DNA of 64,000 nt from Rhodoferax sp. U2-2l. Its GTDB lineage: Bacteria; Pseudomonadota; Gammaproteobacteria; Burkholderiales; Burkholderiaceae_C. Every line of letters starts with the position of its first letter. The stretch's first letter is position 1. The translations under genes and the position numbers were made by a program. Positions 9,585-18,725 of this stretch are shown here, piece after piece. Below the pieces are notes generated by a model. It did not search any database. It was not told the origin of the DNA and saw nothing but the letters and a program-made list of their open reading frames with translations. Location: positions 248,001 through 312,000 of the forward strand of contig NZ_JAJCTH010000001.1 of the NCBI RefSeq assembly GCF_020594515.1, read 5' to 3'.

Positions 9585-11957
9585 ATGAGTTTTCCCGTTG
9601 ATTCCGAACGCCCGCTTGCGCTGGCGCCCCAACACTTGGCGACGGGTGCAGGGGCGTTCGGCGGCCCAGGTGTCGTGACCGACCCGGCGTCCGATTCGGC
9701 TCAGGCGCTGCAGATTCTGGACGACGAGCAGGAGTGGTCGGCCTTCAGTCGACCCGATGCCACACATGCCGGTTACTGGGAGTCGAACCTCATGATCGAA
9801 GGCATGCACTGTGCTGCCTGCGCCTTGACGGTGGAAGATGCGCTCAAGCGCGTTCCCGGCGTGGTATCGGCCGATGTCAGCGCCGGCAGCCAGCGGGCCA
9901 AGGTGGTTTGGCACTCCCAGACGGTGTTGCCATCGCGCTGGATGCAGGCGGTGCGCGAGTCGGGCTACCGCGCGTTGCCCGCCAACGATGTCTTTGCCAG
10001 GGAGCGGCGCCGGGTCGAGTCGCGCAAAGCACTGTGGCGCTTGATGGTGGCGGGCCTGTGCATGATGCAGGTCATGATGTACGCCTACCCGGCCTATGTT
10101 GCCGAGCCAGGCGATTTGTCGATGGAGATGGAGCACCTGTTGCGCTGGGCGTCCTGGGTGCTGACACTGCCCGTCATCCTGTTCTCATGCAGTCCTTTCT
10201 TTAGCAACGCCTGGCGCGACATCGTGCATCGCCGCATCAGCATGGACCTGCCGGTGGCACTGGGCATGCTGATCACCTTTGTGGTCAGCACGGCAGGCAC
10301 CTTTGACCCCGAGGGCATTTTTGGCCACGAGGTTTTTTTTGACTCCCTGACCATGTTTGTCTTCTTCCTGCTGGCCGGGCGCTGGATGGAGTTGCGCTTG
10401 CGCGACCGAACTGCGGGCGCCCTGGAAGCGCTGATGAACCGGTTGCCCGACAGTGTGGCCCGGCAAAAGGCCGATGGCTTGTTTGAGCGGGTGCCGGTCC
10501 GACGGCTGCAGGTGGACGATGTCATCCAGGTGCGCGCGGGCGAAGCGTTTCCTGCGGACGGTGTGGTGGTGCGGGGGCAGACCTCGGTGGATGAGTCGCT
10601 GTTGACCGGCGAGTCGCGCCCTGTCTCGCGTGCCGAGGGCGATGCGGTGATCTCCGGCAGTCACAACCTGGCCGCGGTGGTGTTGATGCGCGTGGAGCGG
10701 GTTGGCAGTGAAACGCGGTTTGCGCAGATCGTCAGTCTGATGGAGAGTGCCTCCACCAGCAAGCCGCATTTGGCCAAACTGGCTGACACCATCGCCAAGC
10801 CGTTTCTGATCGGTGTGCTGGTGGCGGCCGCCTTGTCGTGCCTGTATTGGTGGGACACCGACCCCGAGCGTGCCCTGATGGTGGCCGTGTCGGTGCTGGT
10901 GGTGACCTGTCCTTGTGCCTTGTCATTGGCAACCCCGGCCGCGATGCTGTCGGCGGCCGGGGCGCTGGCGCAACGCGGCATTCTGGTGCGTCGACTGGAC
11001 GCGTTTGAAGCGCTGGCAGCGGTCGATACCGTCATGTTTGACAAGACCGGCACGCTCACCCGTGACGCCATGGTGCTGGGTCAGGCCCGGACGCGCGAGG
11101 GTGTTGATCCGTCGCAGGCCTTGGCCATGGCTGCTGAATTGGCCCGGCATTCGTTGCACCCGGCCTCCAAGGCCTTGTTTGTGGCGGCGCAGCAGCGTGG
11201 TTTGACCGGGCTTTGGCGCGCCGATGATGTGGCCGAGTTGTCAGGTCGTGGCTTGACGGCGCGACTGGCGCCAATTGACCGTGCCGACCAGGCCATGGCG
11301 TTGCGACTGGGCTCTGCAGAGCACTGCGGTGTGGTGCCTACCGGGTCCGATGTGTTGCAGGTTTATGTCAGTGACGAGCATCAGTGGCTGGCCACGTTTG
11401 AGCTACAGGAAGATGTTCGAACCGACGCTGCACCCACCGTGGCCACCCTGAAAGCGCGTGGGCTGTCCGTTCATTTGCTGTCGGGCGACGCCAGCGACGC
11501 CGCAGGGCGGGTGGCTGATGCGGTGGGTATCGACGCGTTCAAAGGACAGTGTTCGCCGCAGGACAAGCTCGACTTCCTGCGACAGGCGCAGCTGGATGGG
11601 CACAAGGTGGCAGTCGTGGGTGATGGGCTCAACGACGGACCCATTCTGGCGGGCGCGCATGCCTCCTTTGCCTTTGGCCAGGCGGTTCCACTGGCGCAGG
11701 CGCAGGCCGACTTTCTGGTCTCAGGTAGCCGTCTGGACGATGTGGCGTTGGCGATCGGTCTGTCCAAACGCACACTGAGGGTCGTCAGGCAGAATCTGTG
11801 GTGGGCCGCCGCCTACAACGCGGTTTGTGTGCCACTGGCGGTGGCCGGCATGTTGCCCGCGTGGCTGGCGGGCATCGGGATGGCCAGCAGTTCGCTCTTG
11901 GTCGTTGCGAATGCCCTCCGGTTGTCGCGCGTACAGCCGCCAAACAAGGAGATTTGA
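9585..11957 (+). CDS. ccoI: Copper-transporting P-type ATPase for cbb3 oxidase assembly
   Basis: A 790-residue P1B-type ATPase. It has a heavy-metal-associated domain with GMHCAAC (Cys76, Cys79), membrane segments from about 150, the metal-translocating motif TCPCAL (Cys442-Pro-Cys444), the phosphorylation motif DKTGTLT (Asp486), TGES and GDGLNDGP. CcoI/FixI delivers copper for the cbb3 oxidase. Its last base overlaps the ccoS start, and the pair leads directly into ccoNOQP, which supports CcoI rather than a general copper-efflux CopA. The ATG at 9585 is used; a TTG directly before it is also possible. The ribosome binding site is weak. Confidence 0.93.
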   Translation: MSFPVDSERPLALAPQHLATGAGAFGGPGVVTDPASDSAQALQILDDEQEWSAFSRPDATHAGYWESNLMIEGMHCAACALTVEDALKRVPGVVSADVSAGSQRAKVVWHSQTVLPSRWMQAVRESGYRALPANDVFARERRRVESRKALWRLMVAGLCMMQVMMYAYPAYVAEPGDLSMEMEHLLRWASWVLTLPVILFSCSPFFSNAWRDIVHRRISMDLPVALGMLITFVVSTAGTFDPEGIFGHEVFFDSLTMFVFFLLAGRWMELRLRDRTAGALEALMNRLPDSVARQKADGLFERVPVRRLQVDDVIQVRAGEAFPADGVVVRGQTSVDESLLTGESRPVSRAEGDAVISGSHNLAAVVLMRVERVGSETRFAQIVSLMESASTSKPHLAKLADTIAKPFLIGVLVAAALSCLYWWDTDPERALMVAVSVLVVTCPCALSLATPAAMLSAAGALAQRGILVRRLDAFEALAAVDTVMFDKTGTLTRDAMVLGQARTREGVDPSQALAMAAELARHSLHPASKALFVAAQQRGLTGLWRADDVAELSGRGLTARLAPIDRADQAMALRLGSAEHCGVVPTGSDVLQVYVSDEHQWLATFELQEDVRTDAAPTVATLKARGLSVHLLSGDASDAAGRVADAVGIDAFKGQCSPQDKLDFLRQAQLDGHKVAVVGDGLNDGPILAGAHASFAFGQAVPLAQAQADFLVSGSRLDDVALAIGLSKRTLRVVRQNLWWAAAYNAVCVPLAVAGMLPAWLAGIGMASSSLLVVANALRLSRVQPPNKEI

Positions 11958-12091
11958 TGGACATCCTGTATTTGCTGGTACCCCTGTCGGTGGTCCTGGT
12001 CTTCTTCATTATTGGTGGTATTTGGTGGGCCATCTATAGAGGCCAATTCGAAGATGTGGACAAAGAAGGCGAGAGAATACTTAAAGACTGA
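11957..12091 (+). CDS. ccoS: cbb3 oxidase maturation protein CcoS
   Basis: A 44-residue protein consisting of one membrane helix (about residues 3-27) and a short acidic tail containing the family-typical GQFEDVD. CcoS is needed for cofactor insertion into the cbb3 oxidase. The start overlaps the ccoI stop as TGATG and is preceded by AAGGAG, indicating translational coupling. Length is normal for the family. Confidence 0.92.
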   Translation: MDILYLLVPLSVVLVFFIIGGIWWAIYRGQFEDVDKEGERILKD

Positions 12092-12110
12092 AGGGGAATT
12101 TCAGCCATAA

Positions 12111-12124
12111 TTGATGTGTGTCAA
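12111..12124 (+). promoter_or_regulatory. FNR-type box upstream of ccoN
   Basis: TTGATGTGTGTCAA matches the FNR/ANR consensus TTGAT-N4-ATCAA in nine of ten conserved positions. It lies 56 bases before the ccoN start and 19 bases after ccoS, a spacing that would suit class II activation of a ccoNOQP promoter. The FNR-family gene is 3.6 kb downstream. The site is seen directly; regulation is inferred. Confidence 0.75.
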
Positions 12125-12180
12125 ATCGGGGGCGCAGGTCAGCCAAGACACTCGGCGTCTCAAACATAGAAGAGGTGAAC

Positions 12181-13617
12181 ATGGCATTTGTAAATTCGCA
12201 GGCGACGACGTACAACGACAAGGTTGTACGACAGTTTGCCATCATGACCGTGGTCTGGGGTGTGGTTGGCATGCTGGTGGGCGTGATCATCGCAGCACAA
12301 CTGGCATGGCCGGAGCTGAACCTGGGTATCGAGTATCTGTCCTTCGGTCGCTTGCGTCCGTTGCACACCAATGCGGTGATTTTTGCGTTTGGTGGCTGCG
12401 GTTTGTTTGCCACGTCCTACTATGTGGTTCAAAGAACCTGCCAGGTGCGACTTTTCGGCGAGAAGCTTGCTGCATTTACGTTCTGGGGTTGGCAGATTGT
12501 CATTTTGTCGGCTGCGATCTCATTGCCTTTGGGTTTCACTAGCGGTAAAGAATATGCCGAACTGGAATGGCCCATCGACATTCTGATCACGGTGATCTGG
12601 GTGTCTTACGCGATCGTATTCTTCGGCACCGTGGGTACCCGCAAGGTCAAACACATCTACGTGGCCAACTGGTTCTTTGGTGCCTTCATTCTGGCGGTTG
12701 CGCTTCTTCACCTCGTTAACAGCGCTGCCATTCCGGTTGGCGCGATGAAGTCTTACTCGGCCTACGCCGGTGTGCAGGACGCCATGGTGCAGTGGTGGTA
12801 CGGACATAATGCCGTGGGTTTCTTCCTGACCGCGGGTTTCCTGGGCATGATGTACTACTTCATCCCCAAGCAGGCAGGTCGTCCGGTTTACTCTTATCGT
12901 CTCTCCATCGTTCACTTCTGGGCGCTGATCTTCACTTATATGTGGGCGGGTCCGCACCACTTGCACTACACCGCTTTGCCTGACTGGACGCAATCTGTCG
13001 GCATGGTGTTCTCTTTGATCCTTCTGGCGCCGAGCTGGGGCGGCATGATCAACGGCATCATGACCCTGTCTGGTGCCTGGCACAAACTGCGTGACGACCC
13101 CATTCTGCGTTTCCTGATCGTGTCTCTGTCTTTCTATGGCATGTCTACGTTCGAAGGTCCGATGATGTCGATCAAGACGGTGAACGCCTTGTCGCACTTC
13201 ACTGACTGGACGATTGGTCACGTGCATTCCGGCGCGCTTGGCTGGGTCGGTATGGTCACCATGGGGTCGATGTACTACCTGATTCCCAAATTGTTTGGCC
13301 AAAAAGAGATGTACAGCATCAAAGCCATTGAAATCCACTTCTACACAGCCACGATCGGTATCGTTCTGTACATCGCTGCGCTGTGGATTTCTGGTGTGAT
13401 GCAAGGCCTGATGTGGCGTTCCATCAACGCTGACGGCACCTTGACCTACACCTTTGTGGAGTCCGTCAAAGCCAGCTTCCCGTTCTACGTGTTGCGTTTG
13501 ATCGGTGGTTTGCTGTATCTGATTGGCATGGTCATCATGCTGTGGAACACCGTGAAGACGGCAACCAGTGGTCGTGCGGCAACCGTCACGATCCCCACCA
13601 ACGTGGCGCACGCCTGA
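12181..13617 (+). CDS. ccoN: cbb3-type cytochrome c oxidase subunit I
   Basis: A 478-residue heme-copper oxidase catalytic subunit with about twelve membrane helices. It carries the C-family histidines, for example the HTN segment near residue 63, [21 protein letters not shown] and the late HVHSGALGW motif, ligands for heme b, heme b3 and CuB. It reduces oxygen with high affinity and pumps protons. The ATG at 12181 follows AGAGGTG at good spacing; a longer in-frame reading from 12118 overlaps the FNR box and was rejected. It is the first gene of ccoNOQP. Confidence 0.97.
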   Translation: MAFVNSQATTYNDKVVRQFAIMTVVWGVVGMLVGVIIAAQLAWPELNLGIEYLSFGRLRPLHTNAVIFAFGGCGLFATSYYVVQRTCQVRLFGEKLAAFTFWGWQIVILSAAISLPLGFTSGKEYAELEWPIDILITVIWVSYAIVFFGTVGTRKVKHIYVANWFFGAFILAVALLHLVNSAAIPVGAMKSYSAYAGVQDAMVQWWYGHNAVGFFLTAGFLGMMYYFIPKQAGRPVYSYRLSIVHFWALIFTYMWAGPHHLHYTALPDWTQSVGMVFSLILLAPSWGGMINGIMTLSGAWHKLRDDPILRFLIVSLSFYGMSTFEGPMMSIKTVNALSHFTDWTIGHVHSGALGWVGMVTMGSMYYLIPKLFGQKEMYSIKAIEIHFYTATIGIVLYIAALWISGVMQGLMWRSINADGTLTYTFVESVKASFPFYVLRLIGGLLYLIGMVIMLWNTVKTATSGRAATVTIPTNVAHA

Positions 13618-13628
13618 GGTAGTTAAAC

Positions 13629-14255
13629 ATGTCAACATCTAATTCAAGCGGTGGCTTTTCACACGGCACGATCGAAACCAACAATGGTTTGATGATCGTC
13701 TTGATTCTCATTGTTTTGTTGTTCGGTGGTCTGGTTGAAATCGTGCCCCTGTTCTTTCAGAAGTCGACCACGCAACCGGTTGCTGGGCTCAAGCCCTATC
13801 CGGCCCTGGAACTGGCTGGTCGCGACATTTATCAGCGTGAAGGTTGTTACAACTGCCACACGCAGATGATTCGTCCGTTCCGTGCTGAAACCTTGCGTTA
13901 CGGTCATTACTCTTTGGCAGGTGAGTTTGTTTATGACCACCCGTTCCAGTGGGGCAGCAAGCGGACCGGTCCGGATTTGCATCGCATCGGCGGCAAGTAC
14001 AGCGATCAGTGGCAAATCACCCATTTGATGAACCCTCGTGACGTGGTGCCTGAGTCCATCATGCCCGCCTACCCATGGCTTGCCGAGCGTAATGTCAATG
14101 GCGCCACCTTGGGTGCCCACATGAAGGGCCTTCGTGCAGTTGGTGTCCCGTACACGGACGCTGACATCGCTGGCGCTGAAGATGCCGTCAACGGTAAAAC
14201 CGAGATGGAAGCCTTGGTTGCTTACCTTCAAGGTCTGGGTCATTTGGTCAAATAA
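13629..14255 (+). CDS. ccoO: cbb3-type cytochrome c oxidase subunit II, mono-heme
   Basis: A 208-residue membrane-anchored c-type cytochrome. One N-terminal helix (about 20-40) is followed by a periplasmic domain with a single heme c site CYNCH (Cys73, Cys76, His77) and a distal methionine region [10 protein letters not shown]. It passes electrons from CcoP to CcoN. It starts 11 bases after ccoN. Length is normal. Confidence 0.96.
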   Translation: MSTSNSSGGFSHGTIETNNGLMIVLILIVLLFGGLVEIVPLFFQKSTTQPVAGLKPYPALELAGRDIYQREGCYNCHTQMIRPFRAETLRYGHYSLAGEFVYDHPFQWGSKRTGPDLHRIGGKYSDQWQITHLMNPRDVVPESIMPAYPWLAERNVNGATLGAHMKGLRAVGVPYTDADIAGAEDAVNGKTEMEALVAYLQGLGHLVK

Positions 14256-14269
14256 GTCGAGTCACACTG

Positions 14270-14413
14270 ATGGAATTCGATATCAATACCGCTAGAACTC
14301 TGGCGACCGTCCTCGGTTTCGTTGCCTTCATCGGGATCGTGATCTGGGCTTTCGCCAAGAAAAACTCTTCCGGCTTTGATCAGGCGGCCAAGCTGCCTTT
14401 CGATCAGGATTGA
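14270..14413 (+). CDS. ccoQ: cbb3-type oxidase small subunit IV
   Basis: A 47-residue protein with one membrane helix (about residues 10-28) followed by AKKNSSGFDQAAKLPF, the usual CcoQ/FixQ tail. CcoQ stabilises the cbb3 complex. It sits between ccoO (14 bases) and ccoP (25 bases), the canonical position. The size and context make the call secure. Confidence 0.9.
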   Translation: MEFDINTARTLATVLGFVAFIGIVIWAFAKKNSSGFDQAAKLPFDQD

Positions 14414-14438
14414 CCCTAAAAACTGAGAAGGAATAAAA

Positions 14439-15341
14439 ATGAGCGACTTTGTAAGCGGCTTTTGGGACATGTATGTCGCCGGTCTGGTGATCGTCAGCAT
14501 CATTGCCTGCCTGATCTTGCTGGTCCTGTCTGGCAAGGCGAAGGCCATGACAGCCAGTGACAACACCACTGGTCACGTGTGGGATGGCGATTTGCGTGAG
14601 ATGAACAATCCGCTGCCGCGCTGGTGGAGTTATCTGTTTGTGATCACGGTCATCTTCGGATTTGGTTACCTCGCGTTGTATCCAGGGTTGGGTAGTTACC
14701 CTGGCTTGCTAGGGTGGACATCGCGCGGCTTGCACGCAGCTGAGGTCAAAGCAGGTGATGAGGCGACGGCGCCTGTGTATGCCCGCTTTGCCAGCATGAC
14801 CACAGAAGACATTGCCAAAGACCCGGCTGCCATGGCGATTGGCGAGCGTTTGTACAGCAACAACTGTGCTCAGTGCCATGCTTCCGATGCCCAGGGCAAC
14901 AAGGGCTTTCCCAATTTGACCGATAACGACTGGCTGCACGGCGGTACCCCTGAGAAAATTACCGAGACCATCACTGGTGGACGCATTGGCAACATGCCTC
15001 CCATGGCGGCTGCCGTCGGCACGGAAGAAGATGTCAAGAACGTTGCCCAGTATGTTTTGAGCTTGTCGGGCAGTCCGCATGACGCTGCCAAAGCTGCTCT
15101 GGGCAAAGAAAAGTTTGCCGTTTGCGCAGCTTGTCATGGTGCAGATGGCAAGGGCATGCAAGCCGTAGGTTCTGCCAACCTGACAGACAACATCTGGCTG
15201 CATGGTTTTGGTGAAAAGGCCATTGTGGACATGGTCAATAACGGCATGCAAAATGTGATGCCACCGCAAGCGAAGCTGTTGACCGAAGCGCAACTCAAAG
15301 TGTTGACCGCCTACATCTGGGGTCTTTCCAACAAGAGTTAA
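14439..15341 (+). CDS. ccoP: cbb3-type cytochrome c oxidase subunit III, di-heme
   Basis: A 300-residue protein with two N-terminal membrane helices and two cytochrome c domains, with heme sites CAQCH (Cys143, Cys146, His147) and CAACH (Cys229, Cys232, His233). It accepts electrons from soluble cytochrome c. The RGLHAAEV linker and tandem heme domains are typical. GAGAAGGA before the start is a good ribosome binding site. A terminator-like hairpin follows 31 bases after the stop. Confidence 0.96.
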   Translation: MSDFVSGFWDMYVAGLVIVSIIACLILLVLSGKAKAMTASDNTTGHVWDGDLREMNNPLPRWWSYLFVITVIFGFGYLALYPGLGSYPGLLGWTSRGLHAAEVKAGDEATAPVYARFASMTTEDIAKDPAAMAIGERLYSNNCAQCHASDAQGNKGFPNLTDNDWLHGGTPEKITETITGGRIGNMPPMAAAVGTEEDVKNVAQYVLSLSGSPHDAAKAALGKEKFAVCAACHGADGKGMQAVGSANLTDNIWLHGFGEKAIVDMVNNGMQNVMPPQAKLLTEAQLKVLTAYIWGLSNKS

Positions 15342-15371
15342 GCTCAGTTCGAGCGGTCTAGTCAGTGGTTG

Positions 15372-15399
15372 AAGGGGAAACTTGTCAGTTTCCCCTTTT
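15372..15399 (+). terminator. Intrinsic terminator after ccoP
   Basis: AAGGGGAAAC at 15372-15381 pairs perfectly with GTTTCCCCTT at 15388-15397 across a 6-base loop and ends in TTTT. It lies between ccoP and fixH, so it probably ends or attenuates the ccoNOQP transcript. The stem also carries A-runs on its left side and could act in the reverse direction. Confidence 0.75.
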
Positions 15400-15449
15400 C
15401 GTTGAATCCGTTGCCCCACTGGGCATGATTGACAAATGAAAGGTAGTCT

Positions 15450-15728
15450 GTGAATAGTCCTTCTGTGTCGGAAAACAAGCCTTGGTGGTCTTATGGTCAC
15501 GTTTGGCTGGTGATCAGCGGTCCGGTCAGTGTGGTGCTGGCTTGCATTGTCACTTTCTATTTCATTGCGAATAGTCCTAACCAGATCATCACGGGTCAGG
15601 ATATTGAGATTGAAAATATCAAAAGTGCCAAGATTGAAGGCGGTGATGCCCCTGCCATGATGGCGCGCAACCACGCGGCAACCGGTGTCATTCCGGCGCC
15701 TAAAACTGCGCCTGACGCGCCTAAGTAG
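15450..15728 (+). CDS. FixH/CcoH-like small membrane protein
   Basis: A 92-residue protein starting with GTG after AAAGGTAG. KPWWSYGHVWLVISGPVSVV leads into a single membrane helix (about 16-40), as in short beta-proteobacterial FixH proteins, which help assemble the cbb3 oxidase. The tail is hydrophilic and alanine/proline-rich. The usual neighbour ccoG is missing. It is convergent with fnr, with a 4-base gap. The family call rests on the WW...VWLVISGP pattern and the context. Confidence 0.75.
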   Translation: MNSPSVSENKPWWSYGHVWLVISGPVSVVLACIVTFYFIANSPNQIITGQDIEIENIKSAKIEGGDAPAMMARNHAATGVIPAPKTAPDAPK

Positions 15729-15732
15729 TAGG

Positions 15733-16443
15733 CTATTTCGGGTTGACGATATCCTGCAGCGCCTGCGTGTTCAAAATGTGCACATGGCGCTGCTTGACGG
15801 CAACGATGCCGTCTTCGACAAATCTTGAGAATGTGCGGCTGATGGTTTCCAGCTTCAAGCCCAGGTAACTACCGATTTCTTCTCGCGTCATTCGCAGAAT
15901 CAGCTCGGACTTGGAGAAGCCGCGGGAGTGCAGGCGTTGCGCGAGATTCAACAAAAATGCGGCCAGGCGTTCTTCGGCCCGCATGCTCCCCAGTAGCAAC
16001 ATCACGCCGTGTTCCCGCACGATTTCCCGGCTCATGATTTTGTGAACGTGGTGTTGAAGGGCATTCACCTCGCGCGACAGCGTTTCAATTTCCGCGAAGG
16101 GCATGGCGCAGATTTCTGCATCTTCAAGTGCCACCGCGTCACAGGTATGGTGGTCATTGACGATGCCGTCCAGGCCAATGATTTCACCGGCCATCTGAAA
16201 ACCCGTCACCTGATCACGGCCGTCCTCTGACGTGATGCAGGTCTTGAAAAAACCGGTGCGAATGGCGTATAAATTGGAGAACTTCTCACCGTTGTGGAAA
16301 AGGGTTTCGCCTCGCTTGACCTTGCGCCGGGAGCCGATCATTTCATCAATGCGATTGAGTTCGTCCTGACTGAGGCCAATGGGCATACAGAGCTCACGCA
16401 TGTTGCAATTGGCGCAAGCAATTTTGATAGTCTCATGATTCAT
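15733..16443 (-). CDS. fnr: FNR/ANR-type oxygen-sensing transcription regulator
   Basis: A 236-residue CRP/FNR-family protein. The N-terminal cysteines Cys10, Cys13 and Cys19 (CANCNMRELC) plus Cys100 in HTCDAV match the ligands of the oxygen-labile 4Fe-4S cluster. The C-terminal helix-turn-helix EIGSYLGLKLETISRTFSRF has the E-x2-S-R contact residues for TTGAT half-sites. It should activate micro-aerobic genes when oxygen is low. It faces hemN divergently with two FNR-type sites between them, and likely controls ccoNOQP, hemN and possibly itself. Confidence 0.95.
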   Translation of the reverse strand: MNHETIKIACANCNMRELCMPIGLSQDELNRIDEMIGSRRKVKRGETLFHNGEKFSNLYAIRTGFFKTCITSEDGRDQVTGFQMAGEIIGLDGIVNDHHTCDAVALEDAEICAMPFAEIETLSREVNALQHHVHKIMSREIVREHGVMLLLGSMRAEERLAAFLLNLAQRLHSRGFSKSELILRMTREEIGSYLGLKLETISRTFSRFVEDGIVAVKQRHVHILNTQALQDIVNPK

Positions 16444-16475
16444 GGTGTGATTTTGACATCGTTCTTTGCGAAAGG

Positions 16476-16489
16476 CTGATAAATGTCAA
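16476..16489. promoter_or_regulatory. Degenerate FNR-like site near fnr start
   Basis: CTGATAAATGTCAA (TTGACATTTATCAG on the other strand) keeps eight of ten consensus positions. It lies 32 bases upstream of the fnr start codon, a position that would favour negative autoregulation. This is weaker than the site at 16519. Confidence 0.45.
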
Positions 16490-16518
16490 ATTAGACCCGC
16501 TGCACTTTTTCCGCTTGG

Positions 16519-16532
16519 TTGATCAATATCAA
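16519..16532 (+). promoter_or_regulatory. Perfect FNR box upstream of hemN
   Basis: TTGATCAATATCAA is a perfect match to TTGAT-N4-ATCAA. It lies 53 bases before the hemN ATG, a spacing compatible with class II activation. It lies in the fnr-hemN divergent region and could serve either gene. Confidence 0.85.
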
Positions 16533-16585
16533 GCTTGAAAAAGAGGCCTCGCGGCACATTTACAGCGTCTGAAAAAGGAATTCTT

Positions 16586-17983
16586 ATGATCGAGTGCGCA
16601 GCTGAACCCATCTCCGAAGCTTTGATACGTCAATACGACGTTTCTGGGCCAAGGTACACCTCTTACCCGACCGCCGACCGGTTTGTGGAGGCCTTTACCG
16701 CGCAGGACTACGCGTTGGCGCTGGAGCAGCGCCGTTCGGGCGCCTCAGCGCTGGCGTTGCCACTGTCCCTGTACGTCCACATTCCCTTTTGTGAGTCGCT
16801 GTGTTACTACTGCGCCTGTAACAAAATCATCACCAAACACCATGATCGCGCCGCAGCGTATTTGCGCTATCTGAGCCGCGAGGTTGATCTGCACACCCGC
16901 CACATGGGTGTGGGGCAACCGGTGTCGCAGTTGCACCTGGGCGGCGGTTCGCCCACCTTTTTGTCCGATGACGAATTGCGCGACTTGATGGGCCTATTGC
17001 GTCGCAATTTCAAGTTGGTGCCTGGTGGCGAGTATTCCATTGAAATTGATCCGCGCACCATCGATGCCCAGCGGTTGGACGTGTTGGCCGAGCTAGGGTT
17101 TAACCGCCTGAGTTTTGGGATTCAGGATTTTGATCCGGCCGTCCAGAAAGCTGTACACCGCATCCAGCCCGCTGAACAGGTGTTTGAACTGGTGGCCGCT
17201 GCCCGCCAACGCGGCTTCGAATCTGTCAACGCGGATTTGATTTACGGGCTGCCGGAACAGACCCCCGAGTCGTTTGACCGGACGTTGGCGCAAATTGTTG
17301 AACTCAAGCCCGAGCGTATTGCGCTGTATGCCTACGCGCACCTGCCTGAGCGTTTCAAGCCGCAGCGTCGTATTTCTTCGGTCGAGATTCCCACGGCGGC
17401 GGCCAAGGTGTCGATGCTGGCGCGCTCCATGGCGGCTTTCATGGCAGCGGGCTATGTTTACATCGGCATGGATCATTTTGCCCTGCCCACCGATTCGTTG
17501 GCCATCGCCAAGCGCCAGGGCAGATTGCACCGCAATTTCCAGGGCTACAGCACGCAGCCTGATTGCGACATGATTGGCCTGGGCGTATCGTCGATCGGTC
17601 GTGTGGGTGCCACCTACAGCCAGAATGCCAAGACACTCGAGGAGTATTACGACTTTCTGGACCAAGGGCAGTTCCCGATTGTTCGCGGCTTGGCCCTGTC
17701 ACGTGATGATTTGGTGCGTCGTGCTGTCATCATGGCGCTGATGTGCCAGGGGCGCTTGTCCTACGAGTCGATCGAGCTGGCTTATCTGGTGAATTTCAAG
17801 GAGTACTTCGCCAAGGAGCTGGAAACCATGGCGGCCCAGGCCGAGCAGGGGCTGGTCGTGATGGAGGACTCCGGTATCCAGGTCACCACCAAGGGCTGGT
17901 TCTTCGTGCGCGCCGTGGCCATGGTGTTTGACCGTTACCTGCAAACTGACCGTACACGCACCAAGTTTTCGAAAATCCTCTAA
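16586..17983 (+). CDS. hemN: Oxygen-independent coproporphyrinogen III oxidase
   Basis: A 465-residue radical SAM enzyme that decarboxylates coproporphyrinogen III to protoporphyrinogen IX without oxygen. PFCESLCYYCACNK contains the CxxxCxxC cluster motif; YTSYPTADRF at the N-terminus and GGGSPTFLS are family landmarks. The ATG at 16586 follows AAAAAGGA; upstream in-frame codons run into the promoter. The perfect FNR box supports anaerobic induction. It is followed after 9 bases by a TauE/SafE-like gene. Confidence 0.96.
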   Translation: MIECAAEPISEALIRQYDVSGPRYTSYPTADRFVEAFTAQDYALALEQRRSGASALALPLSLYVHIPFCESLCYYCACNKIITKHHDRAAAYLRYLSREVDLHTRHMGVGQPVSQLHLGGGSPTFLSDDELRDLMGLLRRNFKLVPGGEYSIEIDPRTIDAQRLDVLAELGFNRLSFGIQDFDPAVQKAVHRIQPAEQVFELVAAARQRGFESVNADLIYGLPEQTPESFDRTLAQIVELKPERIALYAYAHLPERFKPQRRISSVEIPTAAAKVSMLARSMAAFMAAGYVYIGMDHFALPTDSLAIAKRQGRLHRNFQGYSTQPDCDMIGLGVSSIGRVGATYSQNAKTLEEYYDFLDQGQFPIVRGLALSRDDLVRRAVIMALMCQGRLSYESIELAYLVNFKEYFAKELETMAAQAEQGLVVMEDSGIQVTTKGWFFVRAVAMVFDRYLQTDRTRTKFSKIL

Positions 17984-17992
17984 CCTGCGGGG

Positions 17993-18670
17993 ATGCAAAC
18001 CACACTCGCCACCACCGCCTTGCTCATGGGGCTGGTTGGTGGCCCGCACTGCATCGCCATGTGTGGTGCGGCCTGCGCCGGTATCGGTCAGGCGGCGGGC
18101 GACCGCCGCACGTCCGCGATGTGGCTTTTCCAGGTGGGCCGAATCCTCGGTTATTCCGCCATGGGGGCGCTTGCAGCGGCGTCCATGCAGGGTCTGGGCT
18201 GGATGACGGTGCAAAGCGCGGCGCTGCGACCGGTCTGGACCATGTTCCATGTGGCTGTCTTAGTGGTTGGTCTGGTGCTGATGGTCAACGCGCAACAGCC
18301 GATCTGGCTTGAGCAAACGGGTAAAAGAATCTGGTCCAAAGCGCGCGGTCTGGTGGTCAGTCGCGGCATGCAGGGCACGTTGGTGTTGGGCGCATTGTGG
18401 ACTTTTCTGCCGTGTGGCCTGCTTTACTCGGCATTGCTGGTGGCTGGTCTGTCTGGGCGCGCCGTTGATGGTGCCCTGGTGATGGCGCTTTTTGCTTTGG
18501 GTACAAGTGTCTCGATGATGCTCGGGCCCTGGCTGTGGCTGCGTTTTGGCGCCAACAGCCGTGGCGATTGGGGCGTCCGCCTGGCGGGTCTGGCGTTGGC
18601 TGGCAGTGCAGCTTGGGCCTTGTGGATGGCCTATGCACATGACCAGGCACCTTGGTGCGCGCCGCTTTGA
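17993..18670 (+). CDS. TauE/SafE (UreH/DsbD-like) family membrane protein
   Basis: A 225-residue polytopic protein starting MQTTLATTALLMGLVGGPHC. The GGPHCIAMCGAACAG loop and the later LPCGLLYSALLVAGLSG are the paired Cys/Pro motifs of the cytochrome-biogenesis-like TauE/SafE group. About six membrane helices are visible. Such genes commonly sit beside cbb3 assembly genes, and a role in metal, thiol or heme handling for the oxidase is plausible but not shown. It probably shares the hemN transcript. Confidence 0.8.
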   Translation: MQTTLATTALLMGLVGGPHCIAMCGAACAGIGQAAGDRRTSAMWLFQVGRILGYSAMGALAAASMQGLGWMTVQSAALRPVWTMFHVAVLVVGLVLMVNAQQPIWLEQTGKRIWSKARGLVVSRGMQGTLVLGALWTFLPCGLLYSALLVAGLSGRAVDGALVMALFALGTSVSMMLGPWLWLRFGANSRGDWGVRLAGLALAGSAAWALWMAYAHDQAPWCAPL

Positions 18671-18699
18671 TCGACAGAATTCACGTCCGCATCTGGCAG

Positions 18700-18725
18700 A
18701 AAAAAACCCGGCAGCAGTGGCCGGG
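18700..18725 (-). terminator. Intrinsic terminator, minus strand
   Basis: Read leftward, GCCGGG-type arms (18720-18725 with 18707-18712) form a 6-bp GC stem with a 7-base loop, followed by seven T (A7 at 18700-18706 on the plus strand). No T-run follows on the plus strand, so it works leftward. No minus-strand protein gene lies upstream of it, which suggests a non-coding transcript. Confidence 0.65.
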
